From the NCBI RefSeq assembly GCF_047121295.1, contig NZ_CP139447.1, positions 310,001 to 374,000 of the forward strand: 64,000 nucleotides of DNA, read 5' to 3'. Every line of letters starts with the position of its first letter. Positions within the stretch are counted from its first letter, which is position 1. Source of the DNA: Longispora sp047121295. GTDB lineage: Bacteria > Actinomycetota > Actinomycetes > Mycobacteriales > Micromonosporaceae. Below are positions 40,571 to 48,367 of the stretch, one piece after another. The notes under the pieces are model-generated. The model saw only the letters and a program-made list of their open reading frames with translations, did no database searches and had not been told where the DNA came from. Position numbers and translations under genes: made by a program.

Positions 40571-41110
40571 TCACAAGAGCGGAACGGCCCGGAACGAGAT
40601 CGACACCTTGCGCGCGTTGTCCCCGGGCTCGTCGCGGTACTCCTCCAGCAGGCCGTGCACCCGCTCCATCAGCTCGACCAGCCGCTCCGGGGTCACGGTC
40701 ACCCGGACGTTGTCCACCCGGACCACGTCGCGCCACTCCGGCGACTGGGTGTGCTCCTGGTCCATCCATTCGTCGAGGACCTGGTCCTGGCGGGCCAGCC
40801 ACGCCTTCAGCAGGTGCCGGCCGGCGGTCCGGGACTCGGGGGTGTCCTGGTGGACGTGCATGTGGGTCGACTTCGACTGCCAGACCGTCTCCCGACCGTC
40901 GCCCCGGGATTCGGCCTTCTCGATCAGTCCATAGTCGGCGAGAGCCCGCAGGTGGTAGCTCGTCGCGGACGGGGACAGGCCCGTGACCTCGGCACACTCG
41001 GTCGCCGTCGTCGGGCCGTGCTGATGGAGGCGGGTCAGGATCGCCAGCCTGGCGGGGTGCGCCAGGGCTCTCATGACCTTCGGGTCATCGATGTGCACAG
41101 GACTCGTCAC
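40571..41110 (-). CDS. ArsR-family winged-helix regulator
   Basis: A 179-residue regulator with an N-terminal ArsR-type helix-turn-helix (VMRALAHPARLAILTRLHQH, ECAEVTGLSPSATSYHLRAL) and a long C-terminal helical part (QSPEWRDVVRVDNVRVTVTP). No cysteine metal site is seen. GTG 41110 follows TAATCT (41116-41121) by five bases. It is divergent from the RibD-like operon by only ten bases, and upstream of the MFS gene on its own strand, so it could control both. Confidence 0.87.
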   Translation of the reverse strand: MTSPVHIDDPKVMRALAHPARLAILTRLHQHGPTTATECAEVTGLSPSATSYHLRALADYGLIEKAESRGDGRETVWQSKSTHMHVHQDTPESRTAGRHLLKAWLARQDQVLDEWMDQEHTQSPEWRDVVRVDNVRVTVTPERLVELMERVHGLLEEYRDEPGDNARKVSISFRAVPLL

Positions 41111-41120
41111 ACTAGAGATT

Positions 41121-42071
41121 ATGTATGTGGTCCTGAGCTGCGCCGCTTCCATCGACGGCTACCTCGATGACAGTTCCGACACGCGCCTCCTGCTGTCCAA
41201 CGCCGCGGACTTCGACCGGGTGGACGAGGTCCGGGCCGGCTGCGACGCGATCATGGTCGGGGGGAACACGTACCGGCGGGACCAGCCCCGGCTTCGGATC
41301 CGTTCCGCCGACCGGATCGCCGCCCGCCGGGCCGCCGGCCTGCCCGAACACCCGCTGCGCGTCGTGGTCAGCCGCTCCGTGGCGGTCGAGGACGACTGGC
41401 TGGCGTACCCGTCGATCGATCTGGCTCTGAAGGATCTCGCCGCCCGGGGCGTGCGCCGGCTGATGGTCGAGGGCGGGGCCGACGTGCTCGCCCAGTTCCT
41501 CAGCCGGGGGCTCGCCGACGAGCTGCACCTCGCCGTCGCGCCCCGGTTCGTCGGCGACCCGCGCGGCACCCGGCTGCACGGCATCGCCGAGGCCACCCTC
41601 GCAGAGGTCACCCAGCTCGACCAGGTCGTCGTCCTGCGCTACCTGCTCCGCGACCACGCCTTCATGCGCCAGGCCATCGAGCTGTCCAAGCTCTGCCCGC
41701 CGTCGGACACCGCCTTCGCCGTCGGCGCCGTGATCGTCCGGGACGGCGAGGTGCTGTCGACCGGGTACTCCCGGGAGACCGACCCCACCGTGCACGCCGA
41801 GCAGGCCGCGCTGAACAAGATCCAGGACGCCAAGGGCGCGACGGTGTACTCCTCCCTCGAACCCTGCTCCATCCGCAAGTCCGGCGCGCGCCCCTGCGCC
41901 GACCGGCTCATCGAGGCCGGAATCGCCCGGGTTGTGTACGCGTGGCGGGAGCCGCCCCTCTTCGTCCACGGCGACGGCGCGGCCGTGCTGAAAGACGTCG
42001 GAATCGAGGTCGTGGAGCTGACCGAACTGGCGGCCGAGGCGCGGGCGACCAATGTCATGATGGGGCCATGA
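41121..42071 (+). CDS. RibD-like reductase-deaminase fusion, reversed domain order
   Basis: A 316-residue fusion. Residues 1-178 are a RibD_C/dihydrofolate-reductase-type reductase (VVLSCAASIDGYLDD, CDAIMVGGNTYRRDQPRLRI, RRLMVEGGADVLAQFL). Residues 185-316 are a cytidine-deaminase-fold domain with zinc ligands His225 (HAE 225-227), Cys249 and Cys259 (SLEPCSIRKSGARPCADRLI). In normal RibD the deaminase comes first. All key residues of both halves are present, so both activities on a pyrimidine riboside precursor are plausible. ATG 41121 starts the reductase directly. It overlaps the next gene (ATGA). Confidence 0.9.
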   Translation: MYVVLSCAASIDGYLDDSSDTRLLLSNAADFDRVDEVRAGCDAIMVGGNTYRRDQPRLRIRSADRIAARRAAGLPEHPLRVVVSRSVAVEDDWLAYPSIDLALKDLAARGVRRLMVEGGADVLAQFLSRGLADELHLAVAPRFVGDPRGTRLHGIAEATLAEVTQLDQVVVLRYLLRDHAFMRQAIELSKLCPPSDTAFAVGAVIVRDGEVLSTGYSRETDPTVHAEQAALNKIQDAKGATVYSSLEPCSIRKSGARPCADRLIEAGIARVVYAWREPPLFVHGDGAAVLKDVGIEVVELTELAAEARATNVMMGP

Positions 42072-42895
42072 CGCTGATCACTGTGGCCCCGACCGGGGCG
42101 GAGACGAGCAAGTCCGACGTCCCCGCGCTCCCGGTGACCCTCTCCGAACTGGTCGGCACCGCGCAGGAGTGCGAGGCGCTGGGGGCCAGCGTCATCCACA
42201 TCCACGTCCGCGACGCCGACGCCAAGCCGTCCCTGGACCCGGCCCTGCTCCGGGACACCGTCCAGGCCGTGCGGGCCGAGACCAACCTGATCGTCCAGCT
42301 GTCCACCGGCGGGGCGGTCACCGACCCGGAGGCCGCCCGGCTCGCCGTGGTCGACGCCGGCCCCGACATGGGCTCCTGCACGATGGGCACGCTGAACTTC
42401 GGCGAAGACGTGTTCATGAACCGGTGGGAGTTCATCGTCGCCCTGCACCAGAAGATGCAGGAGAACGGCGTGGTCCCCGAGTACGAGATCTTCGACCTCG
42501 GCCACCTGCACGCGCTCGGCCGGCTGCTGGACAAGTACGGCCTGCCGGCCGGCGGCCACGTGCACGTCGACTTCGTGCTCGGCGTGCCCGGCGGTGCGCC
42601 CGGCACCACGGAGACCCTGGTCGCCTTCAAGCACGCGCTGCGCGACCTGCCGGCCGGGGCCACGTTCTCGGCCACCGGCGTCGGCCGCTCCAGCCTGCCA
42701 GTGATGCTCGCCGCGCTGTCGGCCGGCGGTCACCTCCGGGTCGGTATGGAGGACACCCTGACGTACGCCAAGGGTCAGCCGGTCGACGGGAACATGCAGC
42801 TCGTCGCCCGGGCGGCCGGGTTCGCCCGCCTCGCCCAGCGCCCGCCGCTCACCCCGGACGAGGCGCGCAGCATGCTGGGGATCAAGGGCCGATGA
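42068..42895 (+). CDS. BKACE-family beta-keto acid cleavage enzyme (DUF849)
   Basis: A 275-residue TIM-barrel enzyme of the 3-keto-5-aminohexanoate cleavage (Kce/BKACE) family, which condense a beta-keto acid with acetyl-CoA and split it. Zinc-binding and active-site segments are VIHIHVRDADAKPSLDPALL, VQLSTGG, GSCTMGTLNFG, EYEIFDLGHLHALGRL, and VDFVLGVPGG. Its ATG overlaps the RibD-like stop by four bases. The RibD-like neighbour suggests a substrate outside lysine fermentation; that is inference. Confidence 0.9.
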   Translation: MTLITVAPTGAETSKSDVPALPVTLSELVGTAQECEALGASVIHIHVRDADAKPSLDPALLRDTVQAVRAETNLIVQLSTGGAVTDPEAARLAVVDAGPDMGSCTMGTLNFGEDVFMNRWEFIVALHQKMQENGVVPEYEIFDLGHLHALGRLLDKYGLPAGGHVHVDFVLGVPGGAPGTTETLVAFKHALRDLPAGATFSATGVGRSSLPVMLAALSAGGHLRVGMEDTLTYAKGQPVDGNMQLVARAAGFARLAQRPPLTPDEARSMLGIKGR

Positions 42896-42986
42896 CCCGC
42901 CGTCATCTGCCGCCGGGGGCCGGCGCCCGCGTGCCGCTGGCGGCCCGCGCCGGGCGGGGCTCCGCCGCCGGGGCGCGGTGCGCGCG

Positions 42987-43952
42987 ATGACCCGTCCCTA
43001 CCAGGGCGGGCGGCTCCTCGTCGAGGTCGTCCGCTCCGGCTTCGTAGAGTGCCTGCACCACGGCTCGGTCGTCGTCCTCGGCGCCGACGGCCGGGACGTC
43101 AGCGTGACCGGGGACGGGGACGCCCCGATCTTCCCCCGGTCGTCCAACAAGCCGCTCCAGGCCGTGGCGATGCTCCGGGCCGGGCTCCGGCTGGACGACA
43201 CCGCCGACCTGGCGATGGCCTCGGCGAGCCACTACGGCGAGCCCCGGCACGTCGCCCGGGTCCGGGCGATGCTCGCGGCCGGCGGGCTCTCCGAGGCCGA
43301 CCTGGCCTGCCCGGCGGACCTGCCGCTGCTCGAGCACGCCCGGCGCGCCGTGCTCGCGTCGGGCGGCGCGCCGGCCCCGATCTACATGAACTGCTCCGGC
43401 AAGCACACCGGCATGCTGCTCACCTGCCAGGCGGCCGGCTGGCCGCTGGAGGGCTACCAGCACGCCGACCACCCGTTGCAGAAGGCCACCCGGGAGACCT
43501 TCGAGGACCTGGTCGGCGGGCCGGTCGCCGCGACCGGAGTGGACGGCTGCGGCGCGCCGGTCTTCTCGCTCACGTTGCGGCAGCTCGCGGCGGCGTTCCT
43601 CACCCTGGTGTCCGCCGAGCCGGGCACCCCGGAACGCCGGGTCGCCGACGCGATGCGGGCCCACCCGGACCTGGTCGCGGGGACCGGCGCGGACGACACC
43701 CTGCTGATGTCCGGCATCCCCGGCCTGCTGTCCAAGGGCGGGGCCGAGGGAGTGTCCGCTGTGGCCGTGCCCGGGGTCGGCGCGGTGGCCGCGAAGATCG
43801 ACGACGGGGCGATGCGGGCGCGGACCCCTGTGACGGTCGCCGCACTCCGCCGCCTAGGGCTGGACGCCCCGGTCCTGGAAAACCTCGCTGAGCAGGTACT
43901 CCTCGGCGGTGGCCGCCCCGTCGGAAAGGTACGTGTGCTGTCTCTCAGCTAG
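42987..43952 (+). CDS. L-asparaginase II family protein
   Basis: A 321-residue protein of the asparaginase family typified by rhizobial thermolabile asparaginase (PF06089), unrelated to E. coli AnsA/B. Conserved segments include RSSNKPLQAVAMLRAGLRLD, ASASHYGEPRHV (SSH-type), YMNCSGKHTGMLLTC with the catalytic Ser-Gly-Lys-His, and VDGCGAPVFSLTL. ATG 42987 is chosen; GTG 42978 is in frame. It lies 91 bases after BKACE, probably in the same operon. Confidence 0.9.
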   Translation: MTRPYQGGRLLVEVVRSGFVECLHHGSVVVLGADGRDVSVTGDGDAPIFPRSSNKPLQAVAMLRAGLRLDDTADLAMASASHYGEPRHVARVRAMLAAGGLSEADLACPADLPLLEHARRAVLASGGAPAPIYMNCSGKHTGMLLTCQAAGWPLEGYQHADHPLQKATRETFEDLVGGPVAATGVDGCGAPVFSLTLRQLAAAFLTLVSAEPGTPERRVADAMRAHPDLVAGTGADDTLLMSGIPGLLSKGGAEGVSAVAVPGVGAVAAKIDDGAMRARTPVTVAALRRLGLDAPVLENLAEQVLLGGGRPVGKVRVLSLS

Positions 43953-43959
43953 CGCTTGC

Positions 43960-43988
43960 TTGCAACAGTTAGCACGCCGAGGTACCGT
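43960..43988 (+). promoter_or_regulatory. Leaderless promoter of XRE-hbhA-like operon
   Basis: TTGCAA (43960-43965), a 17-base spacer, and TACCGT (43983-43988), six bases before ATG 43995. Confidence 0.75.
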
Positions 43989-43994
43989 CGGGTC

Positions 43995-44369
43995 ATGACA
44001 GATGGCCCACGGGACCTCGGCGAATTCATTCGCGGCCTCCGCCGCAACGCCCAGATCTCGCTGCGTGAGCTCGCCGAGCGCGCAGGGGTCAGCAACCCCT
44101 ACCTGAGCCAGATCGAGCGCGGGCTCCGCAAGCCCAGCGCTGAGGTGCTGCAGCAGATCGCCAGCGCCCTGCGGGTCTCCACCCCGATCATGTATCTGCG
44201 GGCCGGTCTCCTCGACAACAAGGACGACCAGGGCGTCCCGGCCGCCATCGCCGCCGACCCGGGCCTCGACGCGTCGCAGAAGCAGACGCTCATCCAGATC
44301 TACGAGTCTTTCCGGCAGCAGAACCAGCGTGCCGAAACGGAAACCCCCGAGCACAAGGAGTCGAAGTGA
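43995..44369 (+). CDS. XRE-family regulator upstream of hbhA-like gene
   Basis: A 124-residue protein with an N-terminal Cro/C1 helix-turn-helix (DLGEFIRGLRRNAQISLREL, AGVSNPYLSQIERGLRKPSA) and a helical tail (SQKQTLIQIYESFRQQNQ). It corresponds in position and size to mycobacterial Rv0474, upstream of hbhA. It is leaderless from the promoter above. Its stop overlaps the next start (ATGA-type, 44366-44369), so the two are cotranslated. It may autoregulate the pair. Confidence 0.9.
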   Translation: MTDGPRDLGEFIRGLRRNAQISLRELAERAGVSNPYLSQIERGLRKPSAEVLQQIASALRVSTPIMYLRAGLLDNKDDQGVPAAIAADPGLDASQKQTLIQIYESFRQQNQRAETETPEHKESK

Positions 44370-44974
44370 CCACCGAGACCAAGCTCCCCACCGCCCTCTA
44401 CGCCGCCGCCGGTGCCGCCGACATCGCCCGCGAGAAGATCGAGCAGATCCCGGCCCAGGCCGCCAAGCTGACCGCCAAGGTCCGCGAGGGCAACCTGAAG
44501 GACAAGGCCCTCGACCTGGGTGGCCGCGCGGCCGGCGACATCGCCGAGCTGGGCGCCCGCGCGTACGTCGAGATCTCCGGCCTGCGCCGCAAGGTCCGCA
44601 AGGGCCAGGCGAAGGACTACCTGGTCAGCGAGGCGGAGAAGGCCCGCGAGGCCGCCAAGCGCAGCGCCGACAAGCTCGCGGAGCGGGCCCAGTCGACGTT
44701 CGAGAAGCTGGTCGAGCGGGGCACGGTCGTCCTCGACGGCGAGCCGACCCCGGAGCCGGTCAAGGCCGAGGCCACGATCGACACCACGCCGCACACCTCG
44801 CCCGCCGCACCGAAGGACCCGGCCGAGGCGGCCGAGTTCATCGCGTCCGCTCCTGTGGAGCCGACCGCCCCCGCCGCCCCGAAGGCTGAGACCCCCAAGG
44901 CCGAGGCCCCCAAGGCCCCGGTCAAGAAGGTCGCCAAGAAGGCCGTGAAGAAGGCCACCCCGCCGGCCGAGTAG
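44366..44974 (+). CDS. HbhA-like coiled-coil protein
   Basis: A 202-residue protein resembling mycobacterial heparin-binding hemagglutinin. It has an N-terminal helix (LPTALYAAAGAADIAREKIE), a long coiled coil (residues about 20-125, with VSEAEKAREAAKRSADKLAE) and a Lys-Pro-Ala-rich tail (APVKKVAKKAVKKATPPAE). The tail is what binds sulfated glycans in mycobacteria. Here the protein could act in lipid-inclusion or envelope organisation; no function is proven outside mycobacteria. It follows the XRE gene with a four-base overlap. Confidence 0.82.
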   Translation: MTTETKLPTALYAAAGAADIAREKIEQIPAQAAKLTAKVREGNLKDKALDLGGRAAGDIAELGARAYVEISGLRRKVRKGQAKDYLVSEAEKAREAAKRSADKLAERAQSTFEKLVERGTVVLDGEPTPEPVKAEATIDTTPHTSPAAPKDPAEAAEFIASAPVEPTAPAAPKAETPKAEAPKAPVKKVAKKAVKKATPPAE

Positions 44975-44990
44975 TCGTCACCACGCACGA

Positions 44991-45020
44991 GGGAGCCCAG
45001 GTCACCCGACCGGGGCTCCT
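44991..45020 (+). terminator. Terminator hairpin after hbhA-like gene
   Basis: GGAGCCC (44992-44998) pairs with GGGCTCC (45013-45019) around a 14-base loop. The rest of the gap to 45225 is GC-rich, repetitive (GCGCCGCCC-type) sequence with no other signal. Confidence 0.55.
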
Positions 45021-45224
45021 TCGGCGTTTCGGGGGCACGCCGAGGCCGCGCACCCGGGGACGCCCCGCGCCGCCTGCTCAGGTCCGCCCCACGCTGAGGC
45101 CGCGCCCTGGGTCGGACCGCGCCGCCCGCGCCGCCCGCGCCCCGGGTCCGCCCCGCGCCGCCCGCGTGTCCGACCCCGGGCGCAGCTCTCGGGCCTGGCG
45201 ACCGGGCGGCAGTACTCTGGGGGG

Positions 45225-45557
45225 ATGAGCAACCTCCTTCCGCTGGGCGGTCCGTGGGTCTACTCGGTGATCGCGCTGCTCAACCTCGCCATCGCCCTCT
45301 TCGCCCTGATCATCTCGGCGGCGGCCCTGTTCCACTGCGTCCGGCAGCGCGCCGACGCGTTCACGGCCATCGGCACGCTGGCCAAGGGCCCGTGGATGGC
45401 CCTGCTCGCGGGCGCGACCCTGATCTCGCTGGTCACGATCCTGGCCGGCGTCGGCGGGGCCCCGGGGCTGTTCAGCATGCTCGCGATCCTGGCCTCCTCG
45501 GTCTACCTGCTCGACGTCCGGCCCGGCCTCCGGGACGCGACCAACGGCCACTGGTGA
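45225..45557 (+). CDS. DUF2516 membrane protein
   Basis: A 110-residue DUF2516 protein (mycobacterial Rv0476 type) with three helices (SVIALLNLAIALFALIISAA, ALLAGATLISLVTILAGVG and LFSMLAILASSVYLLDVRPG). ATG 45225 is six bases after TACTCT (45213-45218), and the spacer is all G. Its stop overlaps the GTG of the hydrolase gene (GTGA). No function is known for the family. Confidence 0.87.
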   Translation: MSNLLPLGGPWVYSVIALLNLAIALFALIISAAALFHCVRQRADAFTAIGTLAKGPWMALLAGATLISLVTILAGVGGAPGLFSMLAILASSVYLLDVRPGLRDATNGHW

Positions 45558-46333
45558 CCGTCGAGGGGCCCGGCGGGGTGCTGCTGGAGAGCCTGACGAC
45601 GGGCTCCGGTACCCCGGTCACGGTTTTCGCCCATGGCCTCGCCGGCGGGATCGCCGACACCCGCCCGCTCGGGGGTGCGGTGGCCGGCAGCAGGGTGTTC
45701 TTCCAGTTCCGGGGGCACGGCGCGTCGACCGCGCCTGCCGGTGAGTGGACCTATCAGGACCTGGCCGAGGACCTGCGCGCGGTGGCGGACGCTTCCGGGG
45801 CGACCCGGGCCGTGGGGGTCAGCCTCGGCGCGGGGGCGCTCTGCCGGCTGCTCACGGCCGAGCCGACCAGGTTCGACAAGATCGTCCTGTTCCTGCCGGC
45901 CGTGCTCGACGAGCCCCGGCCGGCCGCCGCCCGGACCCGGCTCGACGGGCTGCTCCGGGGCATCGCCGACCGGGACCGCGAGGCGGTCTCGGCCCAGGTC
46001 GCCTCGGAGGTGCCGGAGGAGCTGCGCGGCTCGGCCGCCGGCCGGGCCTTCATCGCCCAGCGCACCACCAACCTGCTGGGCAGCGGCCTCGGCGCGTCGC
46101 TCGCCGGCCTGCCCGGTCAGACGGCCGTCGAGTCCGCCGAGCCGTTGAAGGCCGTCACGGCCGAGGCGCTGGTGATCGGCTGCCGGGGCGACGCGCTGCA
46201 CCCGGCCGAGACGGCCGAGCGGGTCGCCGGCTTCCTGCCCGCCGCGACGCTGCACGTCTACGACGAGCCACACCCGCTCTGGCGGCACCGCCACGACCTG
46301 CGCGAACGCATCTCCACCTTCCTGAACAACTAG
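45554..46333 (+). CDS. Alpha/beta-fold hydrolase
   Basis: A 259-residue alpha/beta hydrolase. The oxyanion-hole region is VFAHGLAGGIADTRPL, the nucleophile elbow GVSLGAGALCRLL (Ser in G-V-S-L-G), the acid in VIGCRGDALHPAETAERVA, and the His in DEPHPLWRHRHDLRERI. Start GTG 45554 overlaps the DUF2516 stop. The substrate is unknown. TAGATCAAAACC and a T-run follow directly at the stop, resembling dispersed repeat B. Confidence 0.85.
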   Translation: MTVEGPGGVLLESLTTGSGTPVTVFAHGLAGGIADTRPLGGAVAGSRVFFQFRGHGASTAPAGEWTYQDLAEDLRAVADASGATRAVGVSLGAGALCRLLTAEPTRFDKIVLFLPAVLDEPRPAAARTRLDGLLRGIADRDREAVSAQVASEVPEELRGSAAGRAFIAQRTTNLLGSGLGASLAGLPGQTAVESAEPLKAVTAEALVIGCRGDALHPAETAERVAGFLPAATLHVYDEPHPLWRHRHDLRERISTFLNN

Positions 46334-46432
46334 ATCAAAACCATTTTTTTGGTACGCCACGCACCTGCTCCGCTTCCCGATGAGGAAGTACCCGGCCGCC
46401 GGGTGTGGCACCGGTACCCGATGATGGGTCGC

Positions 46433-47203
46433 ATGAATGTGGTGCGGGACTTCTTCGCCGGCGTCGGCTATCTGGGCAAGGGCATCGGCCTGTGGTTCCG
46501 GTCGCCGCGACTGCTCGCCCTGGGCCTGATCCCCGCCGTGATCGCCGGGGCGGTGCTGCTCACCGCCATGATCTTCTTCTGGGTCAACGTCGGCGACATC
46601 GCGACCTGGATGACGCCGTTCGCCGACTCCTGGGACGAGACCGGCCGCGACCTGTTCCGCTTCACGGCCGCCGCGCTCCTCGTCGGGGTGTCGCTGCTGC
46701 TCGGCGTGCTGCTCTACACCGCGCTGACCCTCGCGATCGGCGACCCGTTCTACGAGAAGATCTCCGAGCGGGTCGAGGACTCCCGGGGCGGCGTCACCGG
46801 CGAGGTGCAGCTCTCCCTGGCCCGGTCGATCGGCCGGTCGATCGTGGACTCGCTGCGGCTGGTCGCCAAGTCGCTGCTGTTCGGGATCGTGCTGTTCGCG
46901 CTGGGGTTCATCCCGGTCGTCGGCCAGACCGTGGTGCCGGTGCTCGGCGCGCTCGTCGGCGGCTGGTTCCTGACGATGGAGCTGACGTCGGTGCCGTTCG
47001 AGCGGCGCGGCCTGCGGGTCTGGGACCGGCGGCGCATCCTGAAGGGCCGGCGCGCGCTGGCCGTCGGGTTCGGGACGGCGACGTTCCTGTGCTTCCTGGT
47101 ACCGGGCGGGGCCATCCTGGTCACCCCGGCGGCCGTGGCCGGGGCGACCCTGCTGGCGCGTGAGGTGCTAGGCGAGCGCGCGCAGTACGTCGACCAGGGC
47201 TGA
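46433..47203 (+). CDS. EI24-family membrane protein
   Basis: A 256-residue protein of the EI24/CysZ-like family, with about five helices (LALGLIPAVIAGAVLLTAMI, FTAAALLVGVSLLLGVLLYT) and the family segments DPFYEKISERVED and FIPVVGQTVVPVLGALVGGW. CysZ homologues transport sulfate; actinobacterial ones are uncharacterised. ATG 46433 is chosen by the first helix. Its 3' end overlaps the convergent amidohydrolase gene by 36 bases. Confidence 0.85.
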   Translation: MNVVRDFFAGVGYLGKGIGLWFRSPRLLALGLIPAVIAGAVLLTAMIFFWVNVGDIATWMTPFADSWDETGRDLFRFTAAALLVGVSLLLGVLLYTALTLAIGDPFYEKISERVEDSRGGVTGEVQLSLARSIGRSIVDSLRLVAKSLLFGIVLFALGFIPVVGQTVVPVLGALVGGWFLTMELTSVPFERRGLRVWDRRRILKGRRALAVGFGTATFLCFLVPGGAILVTPAAVAGATLLAREVLGERAQYVDQG

Positions 47204-48367
47204 CACCCCGGACAGGCAGTCGGGGATCTCGGCGTGCTCGTCGGGGGAGTGCGACACGCCCGTCGGGTTCCGGACGAACAGCATCGCGGTCGGCACGCCG
47301 GCCACGGCCAGCACTCCCGCGTCGTGCCCGGCCCCGGTGCCCAGGATCGGCGCGCCGTCCAGCAGCGCCGACAGCCGGTCCCGCAGCGCCGGGTCGAACG
47401 CCGTCTCCCCGGTGTAGGACTCGTTGACCATGTGGAATCCGGTCTCGTCCCGCTGGGCCCGCTCGGCGGTCGCGTCGTGGATCTCCTTCACGACGTCGGT
47501 CAGCGTGGACTCCAGCGGGGCCCGGGCGTCCAGCCAGGCGGTGACCCGGGACGGCACGGCGTTCGTACCGTTCGGCTCGCACACCAGCTTGCCGATCGTG
47601 GCCACCGCGCCGCCCAGCCGGGCCTTCTTCCGCGCGGCGAGCACGGTGTTGGCGTACGTCAGCATCGGGTCGCGGCGGTCCTCCAGCCGGGTGGTGCCCG
47701 CGTGGTTGGCCTCGCCGGTGAAGTCGAGCCGCCACCGGCCGTGCGGCCAGATCGCCTCGCCGACCGCCACCGGACGGTCCATGTCGATCAGGCCCCGGCC
47801 CTGCTCGACGTGCAGCTCGATGTACACGCCGACCTTCGCCATCAGCGCCGGGTCCGGCCCGACGGCCGCCGGGTCGAAGCCGGCTGCGGCCATCGCATCG
47901 CCGAAGGTGGTGCCGGCGGCGTCGGTCAGGTTCAGGGCCTTGTCGACCGTGATCGCCCCTGCCATCAGCCGCGAGCCCAGGCACGCGATCCCGAACCGCG
48001 CACCCTCCTCCTCCGCGAACGCCGTCACCGCGATCGGCCGGCTGGGCACGAAGCCCTCGGCCCGCAGCCGGTCCACCGCCGCGAAGGCGCTCACCACGCC
48101 GAGCGGGCCGTCAAAGGCGCCGCCGTCGGGTACCGAGTCCAGGTGGCTCCCGGTCACCACCGCGTCCCCGGCGTCCGGGTCGCCCCACCACGCCCACAGG
48201 TTGCCGTTGCCGTCGGTGCGCACCGGCATGCCCCGCCTGTCCGCCTCCTGCCGGAACCACGCCCGGCACTCCAGCTCGGCCGCCCCGAGCGTGTACCTCC
48301 GGTAGCCGCCCGTCGCGTCGAACCGTCCGACCGGGGCCAGGTCCCGCCACATCTCCTCGAAGCTCAT
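47168..48367 (-). CDS. allC: Allantoate amidohydrolase-type M20 hydrolase
   Basis: A 399-residue zinc amidohydrolase of the allantoate amidohydrolase/N-carbamoyl-L-amino-acid hydrolase family. Metal-binding motifs are TGSHLDSVPDGGAFDGPLGV, the Glu pair in AFAEEEGARFG, ELHVEQGR, and the C-terminal HSPDEHAEI. The bridging dimerisation region has FTGEANHAGTTRLEDRRDPM. It lacks an allantoinase or other ureide genes nearby, so the substrate could equally be another carbamoyl compound. ATG 48367 overlaps the stop of the LuxR-family gene (ATGA). Confidence 0.88.
   Translation of the reverse strand: MSFEEMWRDLAPVGRFDATGGYRRYTLGAAELECRAWFRQEADRRGMPVRTDGNGNLWAWWGDPDAGDAVVTGSHLDSVPDGGAFDGPLGVVSAFAAVDRLRAEGFVPSRPIAVTAFAEEEGARFGIACLGSRLMAGAITVDKALNLTDAAGTTFGDAMAAAGFDPAAVGPDPALMAKVGVYIELHVEQGRGLIDMDRPVAVGEAIWPHGRWRLDFTGEANHAGTTRLEDRRDPMLTYANTVLAARKKARLGGAVATIGKLVCEPNGTNAVPSRVTAWLDARAPLESTLTDVVKEIHDATAERAQRDETGFHMVNESYTGETAFDPALRDRLSALLDGAPILGTGAGHDAGVLAVAGVPTAMLFVRNPTGVSHSPDEHAEIPDCLSGVSALVDVLRALA

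Noticed and set aside
38519..41170. Long plus-strand frame (883 codons) running through ygfZ, the MFS gene and arsR
   Set aside because: It lies out of frame with ygfZ and antisense to two genes with clear motifs.
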